A stretch of DNA of 64,000 nt from Novispirillum itersonii (GCF_014205675.1 NZ_JACIIX010000016.1:45009-109008); one strand, 5' to 3'. Positions 41,033-49,667 are shown, numbered from the stretch's first letter. Notes: generated by a model from the sequence alone, not told the origin. Translations and numbers: made by a program.

Positions 41033-42913
41033 ATGCTGTCGCGCCGTTCCATCGCCGTCATCCACGATATCATCATGGCCGCCGCCAGCTTCTGGCTGGC
41101 GCTGACCCTGCGGCTGGGCGACAGCCTTCCCCAGACCATCCCGACCGGCACCCTGCTGACCGGCTGCGCCCTGTTCACCGCCACCGCCGCCGTGATGTTC
41201 CACCTGCTGGGCATGTACAAGGGAATCTGGCGCTATGCGTCGATGCGCGACCTGATCGCCATCACCCGGGCGGTCACCATGACCGTGCTGGTGTTTACCC
41301 TGCTGATGTTCCTGCTGACCCGGCTGAATGACCTGCCCCGGTCCCTGCCGCTGATCAACTGGCTGGTGCTGGCTGCCCTGCTGGGGGGGCCGCGCTTTGT
41401 CTACCGGATGTGGAAGGACGGCGGACGCCGGATCTCCGACCTGTCCGGATCCCCGCGCATTCCGGTGCTGCTGGCGGGCACCAACGATGCCGCCGACCTG
41501 TTCATCCGCGCCATGGAGCGCGGCGACGGCGAATATTCCGTGGTCGGCACCCTGACCGAACGGCCGGACCGGGTTGGCATGCATATCCATGGGGTGCCGG
41601 TTCTGGGGCATTTTGACCAGCTCGGCCCGGTGCTGGCGCAGCTGAAGGCCCGCAACACCGCCCCGCACCGGCTGATCCTGTGCCGGGAGGATGTCGAGGC
41701 CAAATCCGTCCGCGCCCTGTTCGAACAGGCGCAGAACCTGAACCTGCCGATGGCCCGCCTGCCCCGGATGAGTGACTTGCGCGAAGGCCTGACCGACCGC
41801 CTGAGCCTGCGCCCGATCGCCATCGAGGATCTGCTCGGCCGCCCGCAGGTGACGCTGGACCGCGAGGCAGTGCGCGCCCTGATCACCGGCAAGCGGGTGT
41901 TGATCACCGGGGCTGGCGGCTCCATCGGCAGCGAAATCGTCCGGCAGGTGGCCGACCTGTCCCCGGCCCGGCTGACTCTGGCCGACAGCTCGGAATTCGC
42001 CCTGTACACCATTGACCTTGAGCTGTCCGAACGCTGGCCGCAGGTGCCGCGTGACGCCAAAATCCTGGATGTCCGCGATGCCGGGCGGATCGAGTCCGTG
42101 TTTGCCGGGCTGAAGCCGGAACTGGTGCTGCATGCCGCCGCCCTGAAGCATGTGCCGCTGGTGGAGGCCAACCCGCTGGAAGGCATCCGCACCAACACCC
42201 TCGGCACCGCCCTGATCGCCGACGCCTGCCGCCGCCATGGCGTCGGCCTGATGGTGATGATTTCCACCGACAAGGCGGTCAACCCCACCAACGTGATGGG
42301 CACCACCAAGCGTCTGGCAGAGCTGTACTGCCAGTCCCGCGATCTGGAAGGCCGGGCCGGGGGATCCACCCGCTTCGTCACCGTCCGCTTCGGCAACGTT
42401 CTGGGATCCACCGGATCAGTGGTGCCGCTGTTCCGCCGCCAGCTGGAACGCGGCGGTCCGCTGACCGTCACCCATCCGGAGATGACCCGCTACTTCATGA
42501 CCATCCGCGAAGCGGTGGAACTGGTGCTGGAAGCCGCCGCCATCGGGCGGCAGGATGACAGTTTCGGCGGCAAGATCGTGGTGCTGGACATGGGCGAACC
42601 GGTGAAAATCGTCGATCTGGCCCGGCAGATGATCCGGCTGGCCGGTCTGCGCCCGGATGAGGATGTGAAGATCACCTTCACCGGCCCGCGTCCCGGCGAA
42701 AAGCTGTTCGAGGAAATCTTCCACGGGGCGGAACCGCCGCAGCCGACCGACCATGCCGGGCTGCTGATCGCCACCCCGCGTCGGGCAGACCCCGATGTTC
42801 TGACGGAGCAGTTCGCCCGCCTGAAGACCGCCTGTGACAGCGGCGACACCGCCCTGATGCACGATGTGTTCCGGGTTCTGGTGCCGGAATATGTGGAAAC
42901 CCCACACGCCTGA
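41033..42913 (+). CDS. Membrane-bound nucleotide-sugar dehydratase, FlaA1/CapD/WbpM type
   Basis: 626 residues. Four N-terminal membrane helices (~10-125), a CoA-binding-like domain (VLLAGTNDAADLFIRAM), then the SDR domain with TGAGGSIGSEIVRQV, LHAAALKHVPL, MISTDKAVNPTNVMG (Lys/Met replacing the usual Tyr in the catalytic motif, as in this group) and VRFGNVLGS. These enzymes are UDP-GlcNAc 4,6-dehydratases feeding surface glycan synthesis. The frame is open into the previous gene; GGAG (41018-41021) supports ATG 41033. Likely operon with the WecA-like gene. Confidence 0.93.
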   Translation: MLSRRSIAVIHDIIMAAASFWLALTLRLGDSLPQTIPTGTLLTGCALFTATAAVMFHLLGMYKGIWRYASMRDLIAITRAVTMTVLVFTLLMFLLTRLNDLPRSLPLINWLVLAALLGGPRFVYRMWKDGGRRISDLSGSPRIPVLLAGTNDAADLFIRAMERGDGEYSVVGTLTERPDRVGMHIHGVPVLGHFDQLGPVLAQLKARNTAPHRLILCREDVEAKSVRALFEQAQNLNLPMARLPRMSDLREGLTDRLSLRPIAIEDLLGRPQVTLDREAVRALITGKRVLITGAGGSIGSEIVRQVADLSPARLTLADSSEFALYTIDLELSERWPQVPRDAKILDVRDAGRIESVFAGLKPELVLHAAALKHVPLVEANPLEGIRTNTLGTALIADACRRHGVGLMVMISTDKAVNPTNVMGTTKRLAELYCQSRDLEGRAGGSTRFVTVRFGNVLGSTGSVVPLFRRQLERGGPLTVTHPEMTRYFMTIREAVELVLEAAAIGRQDDSFGGKIVVLDMGEPVKIVDLARQMIRLAGLRPDEDVKITFTGPRPGEKLFEEIFHGAEPPQPTDHAGLLIATPRRADPDVLTEQFARLKTACDSGDTALMHDVFRVLVPEYVETPHA

Positions 42914-42942
42914 GGCCTGCGGGGCTTCCCTTTCGCGTTACA

Positions 42943-43605
42943 TCACCACAGGGTGGCCTGTGCCCGTTCCGGCCACGCCCGGTCATAGGCATCACCGTCA
43001 ATCACCGCCTGCGCCGCCATCCGGCTGGTGACCGTCAGGATCTGCCCCGGCGTCGGCAGGGTGGCGGGATCAACGCGGCTGGCCTCGTCCCACAGGGCGG
43101 AGCGCACCACCGCCCGGGCACACTGGAAGAACACCGTTTCGATGCGGATCACCAGTACCGACCGGGGCTCCTTGCCTTCCACCGCGAACCGGGCCAGCAG
43201 GGCCGGATCAATGCAGACCGCCGCCTGACCGTTCACCCGCAGGGTGGTTCCGCTGCCGGGGATCAGAAACAGCAGACCAATCGCCGGGGTGTGGATCACG
43301 TTGCGCAGCGAATCGATGCGGTTGTTGCCCCGGCGGTCGGGCAGCAGCAGGGTCCGCTCATCCTCGACAAACACCACCTGTCCGGCATCACCGCGCGGGG
43401 AACAGTCGAGCCCGCCCGGGCCGCTGGTGGCCAGCGCCACAAACGGTGATGCCTCGATCAGGCGGCGGTATTCGGGGGTCAGACGGTCCAGTTCCTTAAC
43501 CGTCGCCGCCTGCACCGGCGTGCCATACAGGGCTTGCAGGGCCTCTTCAGAGGTCACGAGGGTTTCCGGCGGATACCCGGCGGGGGACAACAACGACTCC
43601 GGCAT
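42943..43605 (-). CDS. Pyridoxamine 5'-phosphate oxidase-family flavin-binding protein
   Basis: 220 residues. The split-barrel pattern FVALATSGPGGLDCSPRGDAGQVV, LLPDRRGNNRIDSLRN and IGLLFLIPG places it with FMN/F420-binding oxidoreductases of the PNPOx-like superfamily, not with true PdxH. Substrate unknown. Two adjacent ATGs (43608, 43605) follow AAGGAG; the second has the better spacing of 6. It stands alone on the minus strand. Confidence 0.87.
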   Translation of the reverse strand: MPESLLSPAGYPPETLVTSEEALQALYGTPVQAATVKELDRLTPEYRRLIEASPFVALATSGPGGLDCSPRGDAGQVVFVEDERTLLLPDRRGNNRIDSLRNVIHTPAIGLLFLIPGSGTTLRVNGQAAVCIDPALLARFAVEGKEPRSVLVIRIETVFFQCARAVVRSALWDEASRVDPATLPTPGQILTVTSRMAAQAVIDGDAYDRAWPERAQATLW

Positions 43606-43699
43606 CATCGGCTCCTTGCACTCCGGCGACCCGGACAGGCGGGCAACGGTCACCGGCAAACCCGGGGATCGCCAAAAACGGGGACAGAAAAACAGGACA

Positions 43700-43733
43700 G
43701 AAAAACGGGGGCAGGTCTGGATGACCGCCCCCC
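43700..43733 (-). terminator. Terminator of the small RHH-like gene
   Basis: On the minus strand GGGGGCGGTC pairs with GACC(T)GCCCCC with one bulge and is followed by GTTTTTC. Two further T tracts repeat downstream in a tandem 12-13 base unit (GTTTTTCTGTCC). It begins about 50 bases after the stop. Confidence 0.7.
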
Positions 43734-43782
43734 TGTTATCCCATCTCCGTCTGCCGGATCCCAGCAGTATCCGGCACCGGTC

Positions 43783-44040
43783 TCAGTGTCCGCCGTTTTC
43801 CCCCGGCCCCATCACCAGATGCACCAGTGCCGCATGCAGCACCTGTTCAGTATCCTCAAGGCCTGTCAGGGCCTTGGCGCGGGCCAGCAGATCCATCGGC
43901 ACCCGCACCCGGACGGTGCAGCCAATTCCGTCGGCCAGATGCCGCAGATCGGCGGTTGCCAGCTCCTGCCGGACCTGATCACGCAGAACAGACTTCTGCC
44001 CCCCGGCGTTCTGATCCCCGGCTGACTGTAAACCTGACAT
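43783..44040 (-). CDS. Small ribbon-helix-helix-like protein, antitoxin-like
   Basis: 85 residues. The C-terminal half, CTVRVRVPMDLLARAKALTGLEDTEQVLHAALVHL, follows a VapB/CopG-like pattern: a short beta strand, then two helices with a turn between. The N-terminal half is polar. GGAGG lies about 8 bases before ATG 44040, so I use it over an earlier in-frame start. No toxin (PIN, RelE, Fic) lies next to it. It could be a small transcription regulator or an orphan antitoxin; the fold is inferred by eye. Confidence 0.6.
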   Translation of the reverse strand: MSGLQSAGDQNAGGQKSVLRDQVRQELATADLRHLADGIGCTVRVRVPMDLLARAKALTGLEDTEQVLHAALVHLVMGPGENGGH

Positions 44041-44205
44041 GGCACGTTCCTCCGTCAGAGACCCCGCTGTTTTCCCCGGCACCACCGGGCAGAAGCCATC
44101 CTATCACACACGCCGGGACCACTCTATCATGTTGCAAAGCAATAGTTTTTTGGCAATGCGATAACGATATGCGTAAAAATTATTCCCTGTTTGGCAGAGC
44201 AGGGG

Positions 44206-44235
44206 TTGACCATGGCGCAGGCGGCGGACTACAGT
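44206..44235 (+). promoter_or_regulatory. Candidate promoter of the leuA leader
   Basis: TTGACC (44206-44211) and TACAGT (44230-44235) are spaced by 18 bases. Transcription would begin around 44242-44243, at the ATG of the small leader frame, giving a leaderless leader mRNA as known for trpL in Sinorhizobium. Confidence 0.5.
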
Positions 44236-44242
44236 TCCGGCC

Positions 44243-44299
44243 ATGAACACGCATCGCACTCCCTTTGTGGCCAGCCTGGCCCTATCGCTACGGACCTGA
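44243..44299 (+). CDS. Putative leuA leader peptide
   Basis: An 18-codon frame reading MNTHRTPFVASLALSLRT, ending TGA. It has three leucine codons in its last seven residues, two of them CTA, a codon that I saw little used in neighbouring genes, so ribosomes could stall here when leucyl-tRNA is short. It starts at the predicted transcription start, and its stop codon lies in the loop of a hairpin that excludes the next one. This is the layout of an attenuator; there is no long leucine run, so the call is tentative. Confidence 0.5.
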   Translation: MNTHRTPFVASLALSLRT

Positions 44300-44336
44300 C
44301 GGTCCGGCGACCTGACCCCTGAGGCAGGATCGCCGG
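44291..44336 (+). promoter_or_regulatory. Mutually exclusive hairpins, candidate leuA attenuator
   Basis: Hairpin A pairs 44291-44296 with 44301-44306 (CGGACC/GGTCCG), with the leader stop codon in the loop. Hairpin B pairs 44304-44314 with 44325-44336 (CCGGCGA and TCGCCGG outer, CCTG and CAGG inner, one bulge). They share 44304-44306, so a ribosome on the leader would decide which forms. Another 6-bp stem follows at 44348-44363. No T tract follows B, so if it terminates it is not a standard Rho-independent site. Confidence 0.45.
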
Positions 44337-44405
44337 GACGACCGCTCTGCTGCCCGCGCAGCACCGGATCTCCCCGCTTCCTTCCCCCTCTCCGGGTCCT
44401 GAGTG

Positions 44406-44573
44406 ATGATCGCCCTCTCCGTTCTCCTGACATTCTCCCTGATCCTGTCCGCCATCCGCCCGTGGCGTAGTGCGCCGTCGGTCCGCCTGTGGCGTCCGGC
44501 GCAGGTGTTTGTCTGGCGTCAGTCGCGACTACCGCAGTCTCCGCGTTCCGCAGCTGCCTTCCATCGCTTCTGA
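44406..44573 (+). CDS. Small open frame before leuA, rich in branched-chain residues
   Basis: 55 codons from ATG to TGA. The first 17 residues (MIALSVLLTFSLILSAI) hold nine Leu/Ile/Val, a composition that would suit a second leader peptide for a branched-chain amino acid gene or a short membrane segment. The rest is Arg/Trp/Ser-rich. No clear ribosome binding site precedes it, and it ends 42 bases before leuA. It may be chance. Confidence 0.3.
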   Translation: MIALSVLLTFSLILSAIRPWRSAPSVRLWRPAQVFVWRQSRLPQSPRSAAAFHRF

Positions 44574-44615
44574 TCCGCGCCAACCGCGCCCGCCGACTGA
44601 ACAGGACCCCCGATC

Positions 44616-46337
44616 ATGACCACCGCCACCGCTTTTTCCGCCCCGGTTGACTGCACCGTAAAGTACCGTCCGTTTCCGCCGGTCGGCCTGACCGACCGCA
44701 CCTGGCCGAACGCCACCATCACCAAGGCCCCGATGTGGTGCAGCGTTGACCTGCGCGACGGCAATCAGGCGCTGGTGGAACCGATGGGCTGGGAACGCAA
44801 GCTCCGCCTGTGGGACATGCTGATCGCCATGGGCTTCAAGGAAATTGAAGTCGGCTTCCCGGCGGCCTCGCAGACCGACTTTGATTTCGTCCGCATGCTG
44901 ATCGAAGAAAACCGCATCCCCGACGGGGTGGCGATTCAGGTGCTGACCCAGTCGCGCGATGCCCTGATCGCCCGCACCTTCGAAGCGGTACGCGGGGCCA
45001 AACACGCCGTCGTCCACCTCTACAACTCCACCTCCACCCTTCAGCGCAAGGTGGTGTTCGGGTTGGAGAAGGAAGGGATCATCGACATTGCCGTCAAGGG
45101 GGCCCGGCTGATCCGGTCGCTGGCCGACAGCATGCCGGAAACCAAGATCACCTGCCAGTACAGCCCGGAAAGCTTCACCGGCACCGAGCTGGACTTTGCG
45201 GTGGAAATCACCGAGGCGGTGATGGACGTGTGGCAGCCGACCCCCGAGCACCGGATGATCGTCAACCTGCCTGCCACCGTTGAAATGGCCGGTCCGCACA
45301 TTTATGCCGACCAGATCGAGTGGTTTGCCCGCAACGTGAAGAACCGCGACACCCTGATCCTGTCGGTTCACCCGCACAACGACCGCGGCACCGCCGTGGC
45401 GGCGGCGGAGCTGGGCGTGATGGCCGGGGCGGACCGCGTCGAAGGCACCCTGTTCGGCAACGGTGAGCGCACCGGCAATGTTGATGTGGTGACGCTGGCC
45501 CTCAACCTGTTCACGCAGGGAGTGGATCCGCAGCTCAACTGCTCCAACATCGCCGAAATCGTCGAGACCGCCGAATACTGTACCCGCCTGCCGGTGCATC
45601 CGCGCCATCCCTACGCCGGGGAGCTGGTCTATACCGCCTTCTCCGGCTCGCATCAGGATGCGATTTCCAAGGGCCTGAATGCCCTGCGCAAATCCAACCA
45701 GCCGGTGTGGGAAGTGCCGTATCTGCCGATTGACCCCGCCGACGTCGGCCGGGGCTATGAAGCGGTGATCCGTATCAACAGCCAGTCCGGCAAGGGCGGG
45801 GTTGCCTATATTCTCGAACGGGATCACGGCCTCCAGACCCCGCGCCGCCTGCGCATTGAATTCTCGGAAACCGTGCAGGCGATCACCGACACGGAAGAGC
45901 GCGAACTCAGCCCGGATGAAATCTGGAACACCTTCGAGACCGATTACCTGTCGCGCGACACCGCCGACAATCCGTGGTCGATCACCGAATACACCACCAT
46001 CCCGCTCGGCCGGGAAGCCGACAGCCCGCGCTCGCTGAAGGCCCTGATTTCCCACAACGGCACCACCACCGCCATTGAGGGCACCGGGAACGGCCCGATC
46101 GACGCCTTCGTCAATGCCCTGAACGCCGCCTTCACGCTGGATATTCAGGTGCTGGATTACCACGAGCACGCCGTCGGGTCCGGGGCCGATGCACAGGCGA
46201 TCTGCTATCTGGAAACCACCGTCGGCGGGAAAGGCCCGCTGTTCGGGGTCGGCCGTCACACCAACATCGTGATGGCCTCGCTGGAAGCGGTGATCAGTGC
46301 CGTCAACCGCTCCGGCCGCGCCCGCTATCAGGGGTAA
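44616..46337 (+). CDS. leuA: 2-isopropylmalate synthase, long type
   Basis: 573 residues, matching the longer LeuA2 class (as in actinobacteria and many alphaproteobacteria). It starts the leucine pathway by condensing acetyl-CoA with 2-oxoisovalerate. Visible are CSVDLRDGNQALVEPM (catalytic Arg-Asp), the metal-binding HPHNDRGTAVAAAE, GNGERTGNVD, and a C-terminal regulatory domain from ~430 (YTTIPLGREADSP, GTGNGPIDAFVNAL) through which leucine inhibits. An AGGA precedes the ATG. A likely attenuator lies upstream and a strong terminator downstream. Confidence 0.97.
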   Translation: MTTATAFSAPVDCTVKYRPFPPVGLTDRTWPNATITKAPMWCSVDLRDGNQALVEPMGWERKLRLWDMLIAMGFKEIEVGFPAASQTDFDFVRMLIEENRIPDGVAIQVLTQSRDALIARTFEAVRGAKHAVVHLYNSTSTLQRKVVFGLEKEGIIDIAVKGARLIRSLADSMPETKITCQYSPESFTGTELDFAVEITEAVMDVWQPTPEHRMIVNLPATVEMAGPHIYADQIEWFARNVKNRDTLILSVHPHNDRGTAVAAAELGVMAGADRVEGTLFGNGERTGNVDVVTLALNLFTQGVDPQLNCSNIAEIVETAEYCTRLPVHPRHPYAGELVYTAFSGSHQDAISKGLNALRKSNQPVWEVPYLPIDPADVGRGYEAVIRINSQSGKGGVAYILERDHGLQTPRRLRIEFSETVQAITDTEERELSPDEIWNTFETDYLSRDTADNPWSITEYTTIPLGREADSPRSLKALISHNGTTTAIEGTGNGPIDAFVNALNAAFTLDIQVLDYHEHAVGSGADAQAICYLETTVGGKGPLFGVGRHTNIVMASLEAVISAVNRSGRARYQG

Positions 46338-46370
46338 CGCCCCCCGCGCGGTCCTGCCCCCTCCGCACAG

Positions 46371-46405
46371 AAAAACCCCCGCCGAAGACCACGGCGGGGG
46401 GTTTC
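46371..46405. terminator. Bidirectional terminator between leuA and the glycosyltransferase gene
   Basis: A perfect 9-bp stem (CCCCCGCCG, 46376-46384, with CGGCGGGGG, 46392-46400). On the plus strand GTTT follows; on the minus strand five Ts follow, so it can end both convergent transcripts. Confidence 0.88.
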
Positions 46406-46434
46406 CAGTCTCCCGGGAGTCCCGCAGGCCGGGA

Positions 46435-47499
46435 TCAGGCCGGTTGATGCTGCGGCTGATCCGGGCTGCCGCCCAGCGCCGTTTCCGGATCAAAGGGGGC
46501 AACATTGGCCAGAAACTGATCGACGCTGACGGTCCAGTCATTGCGCTCGGCAAAGGCCCGGCAACGGTCGCGGGGGATCTCCAGCGCCCGCAGCGCCGCC
46601 TGCCGCAGATCAGCCTCCAGAATGCCGACCGGCTGCGCCGGGTCCTGCTGCTCCAGCACATCCTTCGGCCCCGCCACCGGATAGGCCGCCACCGGCACCC
46701 CGCAGGCCAGCGCCTCCAGCGTCACCAGACCGAAGGTATCGGTCAGGCTGGGGAACACGAACACATCGGCGGCGGCAAAGTGGCGGGCCAGATCCTCGCC
46801 GGTCTTGGCCCCGACATAGACCGCCTGCGGAAAGCGGCGCTTCAGGCTGGCAAGGTGCGGGCCATCGCCGACCACCACCTTGCTGCCGGGCAGATCCAGC
46901 GACAGGAAGGCCTCAAGGTTTTTCTCCACCGCCACCCGTCCGACATTCAGGAACACCGGACGCGGCAGACCGTGGAACAGATCGCTGCCGCGCGGCTGGA
47001 ACAGGGTGGTATCCACCCCCCGGGTCCAGCGGCGGATGTTGCGGAACCCCCAGCCGGTCAATTCCTCCTCAATCCCCTGCGTTGCCACCATCACCGCCTG
47101 TGACGGGGCATGGAACCGCCGCAGGACGGCGTAGGTCCAGCGGGACGGAATCCCGAAGCGGGCCTCGACATATTCCGGGAACTTGGTGTGGAAGGCGGTG
47201 GTGAAGGGGATGTCCCGCCGCAGGCATTCCGCCCGCGCCGCCGTCCCCAGCGGCCCTTCGGTGGCGATATGCACCACACAGGGACGGAAGGCCTCCAGCA
47301 TTTTCCGGATCCGGCGGCGCGGAAATAAGGCCAGACGGATTTCGGAATACGAAGGACAGGGGATGGTCCGGAACAGATCCGGGGTGATGTACAGCACCTC
47401 GTGGCCACGCTGTTCCAGAGTGGCCTTCAGGGTGGCAAGGGTCCGCACCACGCCGTTGATCTGGGGAAACCACGCATCCGTCACCAGCAGTATCCGCAT
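46435..47499 (-). CDS. GT4-family glycosyltransferase
   Basis: 354 residues in the GT-B fold. N-terminal DAWFPQINGVVRTL, THIATEGP-like VVHIATEGPLG and AFHTKFPEYV; C-terminal VFLNVGRVAVEKNLEAFL, VVVGDGPH and the nucleotide-sugar-binding FVFPSLTDTFGLVTLEALACGVPV. Relatives transfer glucose, mannose or glucuronic acid to diacylglycerol or phosphatidylinositol. The LpxH-like phosphatase gene upstream and lipid kinase beyond support a glycolipid role, which is inference. ATG 47499 has GGAG 7 bases upstream. Confidence 0.9.
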   Translation of the reverse strand: MRILLVTDAWFPQINGVVRTLATLKATLEQRGHEVLYITPDLFRTIPCPSYSEIRLALFPRRRIRKMLEAFRPCVVHIATEGPLGTAARAECLRRDIPFTTAFHTKFPEYVEARFGIPSRWTYAVLRRFHAPSQAVMVATQGIEEELTGWGFRNIRRWTRGVDTTLFQPRGSDLFHGLPRPVFLNVGRVAVEKNLEAFLSLDLPGSKVVVGDGPHLASLKRRFPQAVYVGAKTGEDLARHFAAADVFVFPSLTDTFGLVTLEALACGVPVAAYPVAGPKDVLEQQDPAQPVGILEADLRQAALRALEIPRDRCRAFAERNDWTVSVDQFLANVAPFDPETALGGSPDQPQHQPA

Positions 47500-47532
47500 C
47501 ACGGGTCTCCATCACAGGGTTACGGGCGGGCC

Positions 47533-47582
47533 AGAGTGTTTTCAGCAGATGGGAACATCGGCCTTACGCCTGAAAACGCTCC
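47533..47582 (-). repeat. 50-bp imperfect palindromic element, copy 2
   Basis: Read on the minus strand it starts GGAGCGTTTTCAG and ends CTGCTGAAAACACTCT, the same ends and exact length as the element at 9400-9449. Its arms pair with one G:T-type mismatch over 12 bases. It lies between the phosphatase and glycosyltransferase genes in transcript order and could act as a hairpin in that mRNA. Confidence 0.6.
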
Positions 47583-47601
47583 GGTTTTTCAGTAAACGCT
47601 G

Positions 47602-48486
47602 TCAGGCCGGAACCGGCGGGCGGACGGCGTCTTCGTCCTCCGCCGCTGCGGTCCGGCTGTTGGCGGCCTGCCAGGCCTCCAGCGGCGAATAGGCGCGTTC
47701 CCGCGTCCAGTCGATGATTTCCAGACGGCCGTCGTCGTGCTCCACCAGTGCGGTACAGCTTTCCACCCAGTCGCCGTCATTGCAGTACAGGATGCCGTCC
47801 ACCTCCCGCAGTTCAGCGTGGTGGATGTGGCCGCACACCACCCCGTCAAAACTGCGGCGGCGGGCTTCCTCGACCATCGCCGTCTCGTAGTTGGTGATGA
47901 ACGACACCGCATTCTTCACCCGGTTCTTCAGGAACCCGGACAGCGACCAGTACGGCAGCTTCAGCTTCCGCCGCACCACGTTGAACCAATGGTTCAGGGT
48001 CAGCGCCAGCGTATAGGCATGATCCCCCAGCAGGGCCAGCCACTTGGCGTAGAGCACCACCCCGTCGAAGGCGTCGCCGTGGGTCACCAGCAGGCGACGG
48101 CCATCAGCGGTGAGGTGTTCCGCCTCGGCCATCAGCTCGATACTGCCGAAATCATTGCCAAGGTAGGACCGGGCAAATTCATCGTGGTTGCCGGGCACAT
48201 AGACCACCCGGCAGCCCTTGCGGGCCTTGCGCAGCAGCTTCTGTACCACATCGTTATGGGCCTGCGGCCAGTACCAGCCCTTGCGCAGCCGCCAGCCGTC
48301 GATGATGTCCCCGACCAGATAGAGGGTCTCGGACTCAGTATGACGCAGGAAGTCGAGGAGGAAGTCCGCCTTGCAGCCCCGGGTGCCCAGATGCACGTCG
48401 GAGACGAAAATGGCGCGGTAGCGGCGGGGGGCGGCCGGGGGATCCGCCAGCGGGGCGGAAGAAGAAGGGGACTGGGGCACGGTCAT
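47602..48486 (-). CDS. LpxH-like metallophosphoesterase
   Basis: 294 residues. The calcineurin-type metal motifs appear in order: FVSDVHLGTRG, VGDIIDGW, VPGNHDEFAR, VTHGDAFD and GHIHHAEL. This group is annotated as UDP-2,3-diacylglucosamine diphosphatase-like, but alphaproteobacteria usually use LpxI for that lipid A step, so this protein may act on another lipid phosphate. The C-terminal ~40 residues are unconserved. Pairing with the GT4 gene downstream is common in alphaproteobacteria. Confidence 0.88.
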   Translation of the reverse strand: MTVPQSPSSSAPLADPPAAPRRYRAIFVSDVHLGTRGCKADFLLDFLRHTESETLYLVGDIIDGWRLRKGWYWPQAHNDVVQKLLRKARKGCRVVYVPGNHDEFARSYLGNDFGSIELMAEAEHLTADGRRLLVTHGDAFDGVVLYAKWLALLGDHAYTLALTLNHWFNVVRRKLKLPYWSLSGFLKNRVKNAVSFITNYETAMVEEARRRSFDGVVCGHIHHAELREVDGILYCNDGDWVESCTALVEHDDGRLEIIDWTRERAYSPLEAWQAANSRTAAAEDEDAVRPPVPA

Positions 48487-48674
48487 GCGGACCTCGGGCT
48501 CCGTCGCGGTGTCTGTCCGCCTGCATTCCTAGTGCAGGGCCGCAGGTTGCACTAGCGCTTTTCCGGACATTCTTTAAATATTCACCGCCCTGACACTGTA
48601 TTGTCATACCCTTTCGCCACACTGCCGCCGGTCAAATCTCCACTTTTATTTAAATTCAACGCAGGATCCTGCCC

Positions 48675-49604
48675 ATGACGCGCCCAAAACGCCTGACGGT
48701 CATTTTCAATCCGACCGCCGGGGGCGATAAACGCAGGCGGTTACAGGCCGTTCTGGCCCATCTGCGCCGCCGGGGCTGTGATCTTGACCTGCGGGAAACC
48801 ACCCGCGCCGGGGATGCCGAGCGCTTCGCCGCCGCCCTGACCCCGGGCGAGACCGATCTGGTGGTGGCCGCCGGGGGCGACGGCACCATCAACGAAGTGG
48901 TCAACGGCCTGCTCGCCCTGCCTGCCGGAACCGCCCCGCCGCTGGGGATCATCCCGCTCGGCACCGCCAACGTTCTGGCACTGGAACTGAAACAGGGCCT
49001 GTCCGCCGCCGCCGTCGCCCGTACCCTGACCGAAGGCACGCCCCGCCCGCTGTGCGTGGTCGCCACCGACCAGCCCTCGCCGGTGGCCCCGGACCGCCGC
49101 CGCCATTTCCTGCTGATGGCCGGGGCCGGATTCGATGCCCATGTGGTCGCCCATGTCCGCCTCGGCCTGAAGCGCCACACCGGCAAGCTGGCCTATGTGG
49201 TGGAAACCCTGTTGCAGGCGGTGCGCTATGATTTTCCCACCGTCCGGCTGGAGGTGGACGGCCACGCCTACGACGCCGCCACCGCCGTGGTGTGTAACGG
49301 GCGGCTCTATGGCGGGCCGTTTGTGGTGGTGCCCGACGGGAATCTGGAAAAGCCGACCCTGCGGATCGCCGTGCTGACCCGCAAGGGCTACCGTAATGTG
49401 TTCCGCTACGCCCTCGCCCTCGCCCTTGGCCGCCTGCCGACCCTGAAGGATGTGGAGGTTCTGGAGACCACCCGGGTCCGCCTGATCAGCCCGGAGGGGG
49501 CACCCCTACAGGCCGATGGCGACAGTTTCGGCACCCTGCCGCTGGAGATGTGGCTGGCCGACCGCCGGGTTGATGTCGTCTTCCCGCCACAAGAACCCCG
49601 CTGA
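48675..49604 (+). CDS. Diacylglycerol kinase-family lipid kinase, YegS type
   Basis: 309 residues. The catalytic loop GGDGTINEVVNGLL lies at residues 67-80, preceded by VIFNPTAGGDKR and followed by IPLGTANVLALEL and AGAGFDAHVV. These enzymes phosphorylate lipids such as diacylglycerol or phosphatidylglycerol. An AGGAT lies before ATG 48675. It is divergent from the phosphatase gene across a ~190-base AT-richer spacer, and ispH follows 63 bases later. Confidence 0.92.
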   Translation: MTRPKRLTVIFNPTAGGDKRRRLQAVLAHLRRRGCDLDLRETTRAGDAERFAAALTPGETDLVVAAGGDGTINEVVNGLLALPAGTAPPLGIIPLGTANVLALELKQGLSAAAVARTLTEGTPRPLCVVATDQPSPVAPDRRRHFLLMAGAGFDAHVVAHVRLGLKRHTGKLAYVVETLLQAVRYDFPTVRLEVDGHAYDAATAVVCNGRLYGGPFVVVPDGNLEKPTLRIAVLTRKGYRNVFRYALALALGRLPTLKDVEVLETTRVRLISPEGAPLQADGDSFGTLPLEMWLADRRVDVVFPPQEPR

Positions 49605-49667
49605 TCCGTAAGAACCGTCTTTTATGCGGCGGCGTTCGCTGCTACACGTAGCGCCGTCCCCGGAATT

